NCBI RefSeq assembly: GCF_010509575.1
Contig: NZ_CP048437.1
Coordinates: 2,356,001 to 2,420,000 of the forward strand
Origin: Faecalibacterium duncaniae
GTDB lineage: Bacteria; Bacillota; Clostridia; Oscillospirales; Ruminococcaceae
DNA: 64,000 nucleotides
Direction: 5' to 3'
Below, piece after piece: positions 34,313 to 42,702 of this stretch; position 1 is the stretch's first letter; each line of letters begins with the position of its first letter. The translations under genes were made by a program, and so were the position numbers. The notes beneath the pieces were generated by a model. The model saw nothing but the letters and a program-made list of their open reading frames with translations. It did no database searches and had not been told where the DNA came from.

Positions 34313-36139
34313 ATGAAAGAAGTCAAGACACCGCGCAAGCCGTTGGCGATCTATTACGCCCTCGTGCTGCTGATGCTGCTGCTCCTCAACCTTGTGCTGC
34401 TGCCGTGGATGGAGGAGCGCCAGATCAAAGAGGTAGACTACGGCACCTTTATGACCATGACCGAGGAGAAGAACATCGGCCGTGTGGACATTGAATCCAA
34501 CCAGATCATCTTTACCGATAAGGACGAGACGCAGGTCTACAAGACCGGCCTGATGAACGACACCGGCCTGACCGAGCGGCTGTACGATGCCGGAGCCACC
34601 TTCTCCAGCGAGATCGTGGAGCAGTCCTCGCCGGTGCTGAACTTTTTGATTTGGTTCGTCCTGCCCATCATCCTGTTCTCGGCCATCGGCAACCAGATGA
34701 ACAAAAAGCTGATGGAAAAGGCCGGCGGCGGCCCGGGCTCCATGATGTTTGGCGGCATGGGCAAATCCAACGCCAAGGTCTATGTGCAGTCCACGGCAGG
34801 CATCCGCTTTGCGGATGTGGCCGGCGAGGACGAGGCCAAGGAAAACTTACAGGAAGTCGTCAACTATCTGCATGACCCCAGCAAGTATGAGAGCATTGGT
34901 GCCAAGATGCCCAAGGGCATCCTGCTGGTGGGCCCTCCGGGCACCGGCAAGACCATGCTGGCCAAGGCTGTGGCCGGTGAGTCCAACGTGCCCTTCTTCT
35001 CCATCTCCGGCTCCGAGTTCGTGGAGATGTTCGTGGGCATGGGTGCCTCCAAGGTGCGCGACCTGTTCAAGCAGGCCAAGGAGAAAGCGCCCTGCATCGT
35101 GTTTATCGACGAGATCGATGCCATTGGCCAAAAGCGCAGCGGCGGCCAGTACGGCGGCAACGATGAGCGCGAGCAGACCCTGAACCAGCTGCTGACCGAA
35201 ATGGACGGTTTTGAGGGCAACACCGGTGTCATCATTCTGGCCGCCACCAACCGTCCCGAATCCCTTGACCCTGCCTTGACCCGCCCCGGCCGCTTTGACC
35301 GCCGGGTGCCCGTGGAGCTGCCCGACCTCAAGGGCCGCGAGGAGATCCTGAAGGTCCACGCTAAGAAGGTCGCGCTGGCCCCGGGCATCGACTTTACCAC
35401 CGTGGCCCGGATGGCCTCCGGTGCGTCCGGTGCCGAGCTGGCCAACATCGTCAACGAGGCCGCGCTGCGGGCCGTCCGTGCAGGCCGCAAGAGCGTGACC
35501 CAGTCTGACCTGGAGGAGAGCATCGAGGTGGTCATTGCAGGCTACCAGAAAAAGAACTCCATCCTGACCGACCACGAAAAGTGCATCGTAGCCTACCATG
35601 AGATCGGCCACGCTCTGGTCGCCGCCAAGCAGACCCACTCCGCCCCCGTGCAGAAGATCACCATCATCCCCCGCACCTCGGGTGCTCTGGGTTACACCAT
35701 GCAGGTGGACGAGGGCAACCACTACCTGATGAACAAGGAGGAGCTGGAAAACAAGATCGCCACCCTCACCGGCGGACGTGCCGCCGAGGAAGTGGTGTTC
35801 CACTCCATCACCACTGGCGCTTCCAATGATATCGAACAGGCCACCAAGCTGGCCCGCGCCATGCTGACCCGCTACGGCATGAGCGATGAGTTTGACATGG
35901 TGGCACTGGAGACCGTCAACAACCAGTATCTGGGCGGCGACACTTCCCTTGCCTGCTCTGCCCAGACCCAGTGTGAGATCGACCAGAAGGTGGTGGAGCT
36001 GGTCAAGGCCCAGCACGCCAAGGCTGTGCAGATCCTGACCGACAACCGCGCAAAGCTGGATGAGCTGGCCCAGTATCTGTACCAGAAGGAGACCATCACC
36101 GGTGACGAGTTCATGGAAATCCTGAACCGGGAAGGTTAA
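34313..36139 (+). CDS. ftsH: ATP-dependent zinc metalloprotease FtsH
   Basis: 608 aa. Two membrane helices (about 12-32 and 108-126) frame a small extracytoplasmic domain. The AAA+ module has Walker A GPPGTGKT (207-214), Walker B IDEID (265-269), and the arginine-finger region RPGRFDRR; the protease domain has HEIGH (429-433) and a third Zn ligand Asp in [11 protein letters not shown]. It degrades misfolded membrane proteins and regulators. GAGGAGG lies 7 bases before ATG. Monocistronic, followed by repeats and a terminator. Confidence 0.97.
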   Translation: MKEVKTPRKPLAIYYALVLLMLLLLNLVLLPWMEERQIKEVDYGTFMTMTEEKNIGRVDIESNQIIFTDKDETQVYKTGLMNDTGLTERLYDAGATFSSEIVEQSSPVLNFLIWFVLPIILFSAIGNQMNKKLMEKAGGGPGSMMFGGMGKSNAKVYVQSTAGIRFADVAGEDEAKENLQEVVNYLHDPSKYESIGAKMPKGILLVGPPGTGKTMLAKAVAGESNVPFFSISGSEFVEMFVGMGASKVRDLFKQAKEKAPCIVFIDEIDAIGQKRSGGQYGGNDEREQTLNQLLTEMDGFEGNTGVIILAATNRPESLDPALTRPGRFDRRVPVELPDLKGREEILKVHAKKVALAPGIDFTTVARMASGASGAELANIVNEAALRAVRAGRKSVTQSDLEESIEVVIAGYQKKNSILTDHEKCIVAYHEIGHALVAAKQTHSAPVQKITIIPRTSGALGYTMQVDEGNHYLMNKEELENKIATLTGGRAAEEVVFHSITTGASNDIEQATKLARAMLTRYGMSDEFDMVALETVNNQYLGGDTSLACSAQTQCEIDQKVVELVKAQHAKAVQILTDNRAKLDELAQYLYQKETITGDEFMEILNREG

Positions 36140-36395
36140 ACCCCACCGTCAATGCTTCGCATTGCCACCGCCCCTAGTAGGGGCGGCTCTGGCGCTACGT
36201 AGAGCCCTGCGAGTTCCCCTTTATGCCAAGGGCCCCACTATTAGGGGCAACAGTAACAACCGCCGCCAGTGGCGGATAAAGGGCGTTGCTGTTGGGGCCG
36301 CGGCCAGCAAGACACAAGTGTTGTTTACAACACGAAGTGGATGCTGGGTGCCGCAACCCGGACCTGTCACGCGGAGCGTGACTGAGGGGTTTAAC
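36138..36395. repeat. Full-length palindromic repeat interrupted by the 110-bp element
   Basis: Positions 36138-36247 and 36362-36395 together align with the reverse complement of the repeat at 29559-29698. The 110-bp element lies between, in the second hairpin, right after TTAGGGG. Ends AACCCCACCGTC and GACTGAGGGGTTT are inverted. Confidence 0.8.
36248..36361 (+). repeat. 110-bp element, copy 2, nested in a palindromic repeat
   Basis: See copy 1 at 33915. Contains CCGCCAGTGGCGG and GGCCGCGGCC palindromes. The flanking repeat is otherwise continuous, so this element entered an existing repeat. Confidence 0.75.
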
Positions 36396-36432
36396 GTTCC
36401 ATAAAAATTTCCTTCCCCCTGCAATAAACCAG

Positions 36433-36470
36433 CCGCCCGTTCCGTATTCATTACAGAACGGGCGGTTTTT
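36433..36470 (+). terminator. Terminator downstream of ftsH
   Basis: CCGCCCGTTC / GAACGGGCGG followed by TTTTT. It lies after the repeat cluster and 29 bp before the next start. Confidence 0.8.
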
Positions 36471-36498
36471 CGTCCATAGTACAGGAGGTATATTTCTT

Positions 36499-37128
36499 AT
36501 GAAGATTCTGAATACAATGCTGGGCCGTCAGGCCATTGCCGCAGCCCTGGTGCTGTCCCTTGCCATCCCCATGAGCGTCGGCGCATTTGCCGAGGAGCCT
36601 GCCGCTGCGGCTGCCGCCGATGACACCGTTGTTGCAGGCTACCTGCCCCCGCAGGATGAAAGCGTAATGCTTCAGGGCGAGATCGCGCTGCACAGCGGCG
36701 ACGTTGCCGTGGGCGAGACCGACCCCGCCTACGGCGGCTACGGCGCACCGGAGGGTGACCCCATTCAGGGCGACATCATGCTGATCTCCGCTGACGAGGC
36801 AAAGACCACCGAAGTCCGGTACACCGTCAAGGGTCTGCTGGGCCGTCAGGTCCTTTACACCGCCCGGCAGGAGGGCCGTGTCCTGACGCTGGACGTGCCG
36901 GACTGCGCCGCCACCTTCCGCACCACCATTCAGGACATGAAGGCCCTGATGGAGCAGGGCGTATCCACGCTGGTGCTCACCACGGAGAAGGGTTCCACCA
37001 CCCTGAACCTTTCCCTGCTGTGTGAGGGCCAGACCGACACCCAGCGGGTGGTGCTGCGGCAGCTGGGCGACAGCGCTTTCCTGATGGTCGGCCTGCGCTG
37101 CCGCCGCGACCTCATCGTGGGCCGCTGA
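36499..37128 (+). CDS. Secreted protein of unknown function
   Basis: 209 aa. I do not recognise a family. A signal peptide (residues 1-31, ending VGAFA) is followed by an Ala/Asp-rich linker with EEPAAAAAADD. From about 95 to 205 there seems to be a compact beta-rich domain (EVRYTVKGLLGRQVLYTARQ, VSTLVLTTEKGSTTLNLSLL). There are two Cys late in the chain (about 136 and 174) and one near 202. AGGAGG lies before ATG. It stands between terminators, so it is probably monocistronic. Confidence 0.75.
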   Translation: MKILNTMLGRQAIAAALVLSLAIPMSVGAFAEEPAAAAAADDTVVAGYLPPQDESVMLQGEIALHSGDVAVGETDPAYGGYGAPEGDPIQGDIMLISADEAKTTEVRYTVKGLLGRQVLYTARQEGRVLTLDVPDCAATFRTTIQDMKALMEQGVSTLVLTTEKGSTTLNLSLLCEGQTDTQRVVLRQLGDSAFLMVGLRCRRDLIVGR

Positions 37129-37168
37129 GTGGAGTGTGTTCCCCTTTCCCGCTGCAATACACGCTAAT

Positions 37169-37211
37169 AGCAGAAGCCCCCCGCCGGTTCTCCCGGCGGG
37201 GGGCTTCTGCT
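37169..37211. terminator. Terminator; left arm of an exact 43-bp inverted repeat
   Basis: A perfect hairpin with stem beginning AGCAGAAGCCCCCCGCCGG. The whole 43-bp sequence is the exact reverse complement of 38494-38536. The flanking T-run is short. Confidence 0.85.
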
Positions 37212-37242
37212 GTGGCAGCTTATGGTAAACGGAGAGTGGATA

Positions 37243-38172
37243 TCAATTGAGAATGGGATTCAGGATCTCGACCAGTGCATGATACTGGGTGGCGTAAGCT
37301 TCTGCTCCGTCCTTGGGGCGGCCCGGCTCGGCCATCTCGGACTTCATCTTCTCGACGATCGGGTTATTCTCAAATTGGAGCTTCTGGCTCTTTCCGCCTT
37401 TGGCTCCTGGTGCAAAGAAATCAAACATTGCCAGGTGGGGCTCCAGCGTCAGGAAGCCGTGGTAGCCCTCCTCGCAGAAAGCACGGCGAAGCAGCTCAGG
37501 GATCTTGCCAAGGCCGGTGCCTGCGGGCACATTCAGCAGGCAGCCGGGCAGAGCATCCTTGATGTGGATATAAGTGATCTGGTCATGGAGCAGTTCCCAG
37601 CACTCCGCGGTGTCCTGCTCACACTGGACAAAGTTGGCAAAATCGAACGCCGCCTTGAAGTGGGGGCAGGCCAGCCGGTCGAACAGCAATTTGCAGCGGG
37701 CACCGGTGTCTCCGTAGATGCCCTTCTCATTCTCATGGAGCAGGACAATGTCATGCTTTTCCGCGATCCGGATAAACTGACGCAGCTTATCCAGCACCAC
37801 ATCGGTATAGCTGTCTGCATCGGCATCCTTGGGGATGAGGAAGCTGAACATCCGGATGAAGGAGCAGTCCAGCAGCTTGGCCGTTTCGCAGAGTGTTTCC
37901 AGCTGCTCCAGCTGCTTGGCAAAGCCCTCTTCATCGTCCACCTCCACCTTGCCGATGGCCGTACCCAGGCTGGATACACCCACACCTGCGGCCTGTAACT
38001 TTGGCAGAAGAACGGTGCGTACTTCCTCAGGGGTGTAATCGGCAATGCCCTTGTGCTCGGCGCTGCGGATGCAGATATACTTCATCCCCAGATCCGTCAC
38101 AGTTTTGAGCTGCTGGTCAAAGTCCTGGCTGATCTCATCCGCAAAACCGGAAATTTTTTCGTAAACACTCAT
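37243..38172 (-). CDS. Sugar phosphate isomerase/epimerase (AP-endonuclease-2 TIM barrel)
   Basis: 309 aa. GFADEISQDFDQQLKTVTDLG at the start, LHENEKGIYGD mid-chain (metal-binding Glu), ACPHFKAAFDFANF and ITYIHIKDAL (His of the metal site), and FLTLEPHL near the end mark the IolE/IolI-like barrel. Acts on a sugar or inositol derivative; the substrate is unknown. GAGGTG precedes ATG 38172. No partner genes adjoin; the gene is enclosed by two copies of an inverted terminator. Confidence 0.87.
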   Translation of the reverse strand: MSVYEKISGFADEISQDFDQQLKTVTDLGMKYICIRSAEHKGIADYTPEEVRTVLLPKLQAAGVGVSSLGTAIGKVEVDDEEGFAKQLEQLETLCETAKLLDCSFIRMFSFLIPKDADADSYTDVVLDKLRQFIRIAEKHDIVLLHENEKGIYGDTGARCKLLFDRLACPHFKAAFDFANFVQCEQDTAECWELLHDQITYIHIKDALPGCLLNVPAGTGLGKIPELLRRAFCEEGYHGFLTLEPHLAMFDFFAPGAKGGKSQKLQFENNPIVEKMKSEMAEPGRPKDGAEAYATQYHALVEILNPILN

Positions 38173-38342
38173 AAGACACACCTCATTCACCGATCTTTGT
38201 TTTCCGAACATAACAGCACTGTTTCTGGCTTGTAGTATACCACTCTTCCGGGAGCTATGTTATAATAAATCGAAGGAAAATATCAAAATTCAAAGAACGT
38301 TCATAAATTCAACGCAACCGCCAAACAAGGAGGCAAGTTCTC

Positions 38343-38492
38343 GTGCAATTCAACGAAAAAGAAAAAGTTCTCCAACTTTTTTTCGGAGAGTGGGCGAGAA
38401 AACGCGGAGGGCTATTTGGAAGCCTGTTCAAGCAGCAGGAGGGGCTGACACCCCGCCAGTACCGCCTGCAGCAGCGGCAGCTGGGAAAATAA
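38343..38492 (+). pseudogene. Remnant of an AraC-type regulator (internal deletion)
   Basis: A 49-residue frame from GTG with AAGGAGG upstream. Its end, GSLFKQQEGLTPRQYRLQQR, matches the last part of the second helix-turn-helix of AraC proteins (normally ...FKK..G.TP..YR). Nothing of the first helix-turn-helix or sensor domain remains, so the gene looks internally deleted but retains both ends. It is divergent from the TIM-barrel gene, which it may once have controlled (inference). Confidence 0.6.
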
Positions 38493-38493
38493 C

Positions 38494-38536
38494 AGCAGAA
38501 GCCCCCCGCCGGGAGAACCGGCGGGGGGCTTCTGCT
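38494..38536. terminator. Terminator; right arm of the exact 43-bp inverted repeat
   Basis: Exact reverse complement of 37169-37211. It follows the stop of the AraC remnant by one base and precedes the end of the ABC permease on the other strand. Confidence 0.85.
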
Positions 38537-38552
38537 GTATGCGAATGAGGGG

Positions 38553-39551
38553 TTACTTCTTTGCCAGGTACTTACGGATATCGATGGCCACAGCCACGAT
38601 GATGACAAGGCCCTGGACGATATAGGTGTAAGAGGAGTTGACGTTCATAAACTGCAGAGCGACCTTCATCAGCTCAAAGACCAGAACGCCGACCAGAATG
38701 CCGGGCACGGTGCCGACACCGCCGGTGGTGGAAACGCCGCCGATGGTAGAAGCCGCAATGGCATCCAGCTCATAGCCCATTGCAGTGTTGACGGATGCGC
38801 CGCCGGACTTTGCAGCCAGCAGGCAGCCTGCCAGACCGAACATGCAGGAGGCCAGGATGTAGATGCGGATCTTGGTGGCGTAAACGTTGACACCGGCCAC
38901 CTCAGCAGCAGCCTCGTTGCCGCCGATGGCGTACATGTACTTGCCGTGACGGGTCTTGTTGTACAGGAACCAGAAGCACACAGCCACGACCAGGGCGATC
39001 CAGATCAGCACGGGGACCTTCAGGATGGTGTTGGAGGCCAGAGAGGTAAAGTTCTTGTTCAGGGAGCCGATGGGGGTACCGCCGGTGTAGACCAGGCAGA
39101 TACCGTAGACGACCTGCTGCATACCCAGGGTAGCGATAAAGGGCTGGACCTTCAGGTAAGAAACGACCAGACCGTTGCACAGACCCACGATGGCGCAGAT
39201 GGCAATGACCAGAATGAACACCACAGGGGTGGGCAGAGTGGGCATGTTGGGGTAGAACTTACCGGCAGCGCCCTCGGTCTGCGCAAAGATGCAGGCCAGG
39301 CAGGCAGCAAAACCAGCCAGACGGCCTGCGGACAGGTCGTTGCCGGTGGTGATCAGACAGCCGGAGATGCCCAGCGCGATGATGTAGCGGATGGACACGT
39401 TCTTGAACAGGTTGATCAGGTTTGCAGGTGCAAAAAAGTTCGGATGGATGATGCCGACGAACAGAGAGACGAGCAGCATCAGAACGATAATGGCGTTGTT
39501 GCCCAGCCATTTCTTTACGGATTTACCCGTTAATTTCTTGGTAGCTTCCAC
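38553..39551 (-). CDS. Sugar ABC transporter permease (MglC/RbsC type)
   Basis: 332 aa, about nine membrane helices. ALGISGCLITTGNDLSAG, FIATLGMQQVVYGICLVYTGG, and GGNEAAAEVAGVNV (coupling-helix region, MglC/RbsC style) identify the family. It forms the membrane channel with the ATPase and binding protein encoded upstream. GTG start with GGAGG 8 bases upstream. Closest in pattern to galactoside/glucose MglC. Confidence 0.93.
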   Translation of the reverse strand: MEATKKLTGKSVKKWLGNNAIIVLMLLVSLFVGIIHPNFFAPANLINLFKNVSIRYIIALGISGCLITTGNDLSAGRLAGFAACLACIFAQTEGAAGKFYPNMPTLPTPVVFILVIAICAIVGLCNGLVVSYLKVQPFIATLGMQQVVYGICLVYTGGTPIGSLNKNFTSLASNTILKVPVLIWIALVVAVCFWFLYNKTRHGKYMYAIGGNEAAAEVAGVNVYATKIRIYILASCMFGLAGCLLAAKSGGASVNTAMGYELDAIAASTIGGVSTTGGVGTVPGILVGVLVFELMKVALQFMNVNSSYTYIVQGLVIIVAVAIDIRKYLAKK

Positions 39552-39569
39552 AATAGACAGCCTCCTTGT

Positions 39570-41111
39570 TTACTGATTGGCCGCTGCCGTTTCGGGCGCG
39601 GTCTCAAACTGGGTAGCCAGCTCCATGATGTTCTCCTGGGTCGCGTCCTTGCCGTCGATGAAGCCGGTGACGCGGCCATCGCACATGACCATGACGCGGT
39701 TGGACATGCCAATGATCTCGCTCATTTCAGAGGAGATCATAATGATGCTCTTGCCCTGCTTGGCCAGATCGGCAATGATGCAGTAGATCTCGTACTTTGC
39801 ACCAACGTCGATGCCGCGGGTGGGCTCGTCCAGGATCAGGACATCGGGGTTATTTGCCAGCCAGCGGGCGATCAGCACCTTCTGCTGGTTGCCGCCGGAC
39901 AGGCTTTTGATCTGGGTCTTGGGGCTGGGCACCTTGATGGCCATCTTTTCCTTATTGGTCGCCACCAGATCCAAAATCTTCTTGTCATCCAGCATGATGG
40001 GGCCCTTGCGCAGAGCGTCCAGCGATGCAATGGAGATGTTGTCGGCCACGCTCAGCACACCCATGATGCCAGTTGCGCGGCGATCCTCGGTCAGCAGAGC
40101 CACGCTCTTCCGGATGGCATCGCGGGGCTGCTTGATGTTGACCTCTTCGCCCTTGATCCACACCCTGCCGGAGGTGTGTGCACGCAGACCAAAGATGCCT
40201 TCCATCAGCTCGGTGCGCTGTGCGCCCACCAGACCAGCCACGCCCAGGATCTCGCCCTTTTTCAGCTCAAAGCTGCAATGGCGGAAGGAGCGCGGATGGA
40301 TGGAGGTGAAGTCCTCCACCTTCATCATCACTTCCTCGGAGGGGTGGTTCTCCAGCGGCGGGAACAGATTGGACAGCTCACGGCCGACCATCTTGGCGAT
40401 GATCTGCTCCTTGGTCATGTTGGCAACGTCCCACTTGCCGATGTAATGGCCGTCACGCATGATGGTCACTTCGTCAGCAATGACCTTGATCTCATCCATC
40501 TTGTGGCTGATGTAAACCAGTGCAACGCCCTGCTCCTTCAGCTCGCGCATGATGCGGAACAGCGATTCCACTTCATTGGCGGTCAGGGAGGAGGTGGGCT
40601 CGTCCAGGATCAGCACCTTGCAGTTTGCGGAAACAGCCTTTGCAATTTCCACCATCTGCATCTGGGCAATGCTCAGGCTGCCCAGCTTTGCGTGGGAATT
40701 GATCTGCAGCTTCAGCTTCTTCAGCAGTGCATCGGTATCGGCATACATTTTGCTGTGGTCCACAATGGTGATGGGGCCAATCTTTTTGGTGGGGTAGCGG
40801 CCCAGCCAGATATTCTCAGCCACGGTACGGGCCGGGATGGGCTGCAGCTCCTGATGCACCATGGCAATGCCGCGGCCCAGTGCTTCCAACGGGTTCGCAA
40901 TAACGACCTTTTCTCCCTCGTATTCGATCTCGCCCTCGTCCATCTTGTAAATGCCGAACATGCACTTCATCAGGGTGGACTTACCGGCACCGTTTTCGCC
41001 CATCAGGGCCATAACTTTACCGGGGCGGAGCTCCAACTGCGCGTGGTCCAGCGCTTTTACGCCGGGGAAGGTCTTGACCACGCCTTTCATTACCAGACGG
41101 TATTCTGACAT
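39570..41111 (-). CDS. Sugar ABC transporter ATPase (MglA/RbsA type, tandem)
   Basis: 513 aa, two fused ABC domains. The first has Walker A GENGAGKST near residue 39, signature LSIAQ (a usual divergence in this class is tolerated) and Walker B ILDEPTSSL. The second has a degenerate Walker A (GLVGAQRTE), as in other RbsA/MglA proteins, plus LSGGNQQK and ILDEPTRGID. It powers uptake of a monosaccharide. ATG has AAGGAGG upstream; the stop is 18 bp before the permease. Confidence 0.94.
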   Translation of the reverse strand: MSEYRLVMKGVVKTFPGVKALDHAQLELRPGKVMALMGENGAGKSTLMKCMFGIYKMDEGEIEYEGEKVVIANPLEALGRGIAMVHQELQPIPARTVAENIWLGRYPTKKIGPITIVDHSKMYADTDALLKKLKLQINSHAKLGSLSIAQMQMVEIAKAVSANCKVLILDEPTSSLTANEVESLFRIMRELKEQGVALVYISHKMDEIKVIADEVTIMRDGHYIGKWDVANMTKEQIIAKMVGRELSNLFPPLENHPSEEVMMKVEDFTSIHPRSFRHCSFELKKGEILGVAGLVGAQRTELMEGIFGLRAHTSGRVWIKGEEVNIKQPRDAIRKSVALLTEDRRATGIMGVLSVADNISIASLDALRKGPIMLDDKKILDLVATNKEKMAIKVPSPKTQIKSLSGGNQQKVLIARWLANNPDVLILDEPTRGIDVGAKYEIYCIIADLAKQGKSIIMISSEMSEIIGMSNRVMVMCDGRVTGFIDGKDATQENIMELATQFETAPETAAANQ

Positions 41112-41276
41112 TCCGCAGAGCCTCCTTATCTTGCAATTTGCAGGCCGCGCGGTGCGTCCTTTCTAAAAGAAGGCGCGTGCGCCCGAGAGAAATCTCGCAC
41201 GCACGCGCTTTTAAGCTTTTACCAAGCCATAGGACTCACTGCGTACCTTGCAAACGTGAGTTTTGTGCTACAGGAA

Positions 41277-42320
41277 TTAGAGGTACTGTGCTGCGTTCTC
41301 GGTAGTGACCTTGACGTAGTCGACCCAGTAGTACTCCTCAACGTCCTTGCCCTCAACAAACAGCTGAGTAGCCTCGGCAGCAGCGGTAGCCTGGCCCACG
41401 TCGTCGTTCAGAACGGTACCGGTCATCTTGCCGTCAACAACGTTCTGGACAGCCTCTTTCAGTGCGTCAACACCGACCAGGTAGATGTCCTTGCCAACGG
41501 TACGGCCAGCCTGCTCGATGGACTGCAGAGCGCCCAGAGCCATTGCGTCGTTGTTGCAGAACACAACTTCGATCTTCTCGCCGTACTGTGCCAGAGCGTT
41601 TGCAACGTCCTGCTGTGCGGTGGTCTGGTCCCAGTTGTCCAGGTACTCGTACAGGCACTCCACTTCCTTGCCGGCATCGGTCAGAGCCTTGATGGAGTAC
41701 TCGGTGCGGTACTGAGCATCGATGTTCTCGGGGTCGCCCTTGCACATGATGTAGGTGATCTTGCCGTCGCCGTTGATATCGCCCTGGGTCTCGGTCTCCA
41801 GGATCAGCTCGCCCTGGTAAGTACCGGACTGACGTGCGTCAGCGCCAACGTAGCAGCACTTGCCTGCGTAGGAATCCAGAACAGCCTTTTCGGGCTCACG
41901 GTTGATGAAGACGATGGGAGTGCCGGAGGGAGAAATGGTATCCACGATGGTCTGTGCAGAGGTGGTCTGAACAGGGTTGATGATCAGAACGTCAACGCCC
42001 TGCTGCAGGAAGGTGTTGATCTGCTCGGTCTGGGTGTTCTGGTCGTTCTTGCCGTCAACGATGGTCACGGAGTAGCCCTTATCCTTCAGGTACTCTTCCA
42101 GGTCGGTGCGGTACAGGGTCATAAAGTTATCAGCAAACTGATAGATGCAGACACCGACGTTTGCGCTGCCGGTTGCAGCCTCAGAAGAAGCAGCTGCAGA
42201 GGAAGCGGCGGTAGAGGAAGCAGCAGTGGAGCTGGAGGAGCCGCCGCAGGCGGTCAGAACGCCGGCAGCACCCACAACAGCAGAAGCCTTCATAAAGTCA
42301 CGACGGGAAATCATTTTCAT
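41277..42320 (-). CDS. Sugar ABC transporter substrate-binding lipoprotein (MglB type)
   Basis: 347 aa. The signal peptide has both a twin-arginine-like ISRRDFMKAS and a lipobox LTAC (Cys near 26), then a Ser/Ala linker. The mature part is a periplasmic-binding-protein class I fold: VGVCIYQFADNFMTLYRTDL, INPVQTTSAQTIVDTI, VFCNNDAMALGALQSIEQAG, YLVGVDALKEAVQNV, as in galactose/glucose binding MglB. GAAGGAG lies before ATG 42320. It leads the binding protein-ATPase-permease operon. Confidence 0.93.
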   Translation of the reverse strand: MKMISRRDFMKASAVVGAAGVLTACGGSSSSTAASSTAASSAAASSEAATGSANVGVCIYQFADNFMTLYRTDLEEYLKDKGYSVTIVDGKNDQNTQTEQINTFLQQGVDVLIINPVQTTSAQTIVDTISPSGTPIVFINREPEKAVLDSYAGKCCYVGADARQSGTYQGELILETETQGDINGDGKITYIMCKGDPENIDAQYRTEYSIKALTDAGKEVECLYEYLDNWDQTTAQQDVANALAQYGEKIEVVFCNNDAMALGALQSIEQAGRTVGKDIYLVGVDALKEAVQNVVDGKMTGTVLNDDVGQATAAAEATQLFVEGKDVEEYYWVDYVKVTTENAAQYL

Positions 42321-42702
42321 AATCTTGTTCTCCTTCATTCGCATATCACAGCATCTCATGGAATATACTTACATGTATGTTCCATGGTTTCTGTTTGTAT
42401 TATAACCGTCTGGAAAATCATTCGCAATGGGACAAGTTCACAAGATTCCGGTCATTTCTTTGTGCATTCTTCACAGTTGATATTGTTGTGTACAACATTC
42501 TTTTTGCTATCAAGTACAAAATCAGTCAAAAACGCAACATACATCCAAATTCCATGCCAAAAATCCATAAATCCTTTCAAAATGGTTACAACATCGTTCT
42601 GTTCATGCAACAAATTTCTCTGTACAGAAAATGCCCGTTTTTTCCCGGGAGTTTTGCACAAAACGTACATTTCCGGGAAAAACCGGGCATTTTTTTCATT
42701 TT
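42321..42702. other. Regulatory region upstream of the sugar ABC operon
   Basis: 382 bp, AT-rich, no gene. It holds the promoter at 42399-42427 and an imperfect palindrome GTTGTGTACAAC at 42485-42496. Near 42630-42695 two inverted stretches (CCCGTTTTTTCCCGGGA and GGGAAAAACCGGGCATTTTTT) could form the terminator of the AraC gene. Confidence 0.5.
42399..42427 (-). promoter_or_regulatory. Promoter of the sugar ABC operon
   Basis: Minus strand: TTGCGA (42422-42427), a 17-bp spacer, TATAAT (42399-42404). Confidence 0.65.

Noticed and set aside
42485-42496. GTTGTGTACAAC as a third uronate operator
   Set aside because: Its centre differs from GTATAC and it lies far upstream of the ABC promoter, so I kept it only as an unassigned palindrome.
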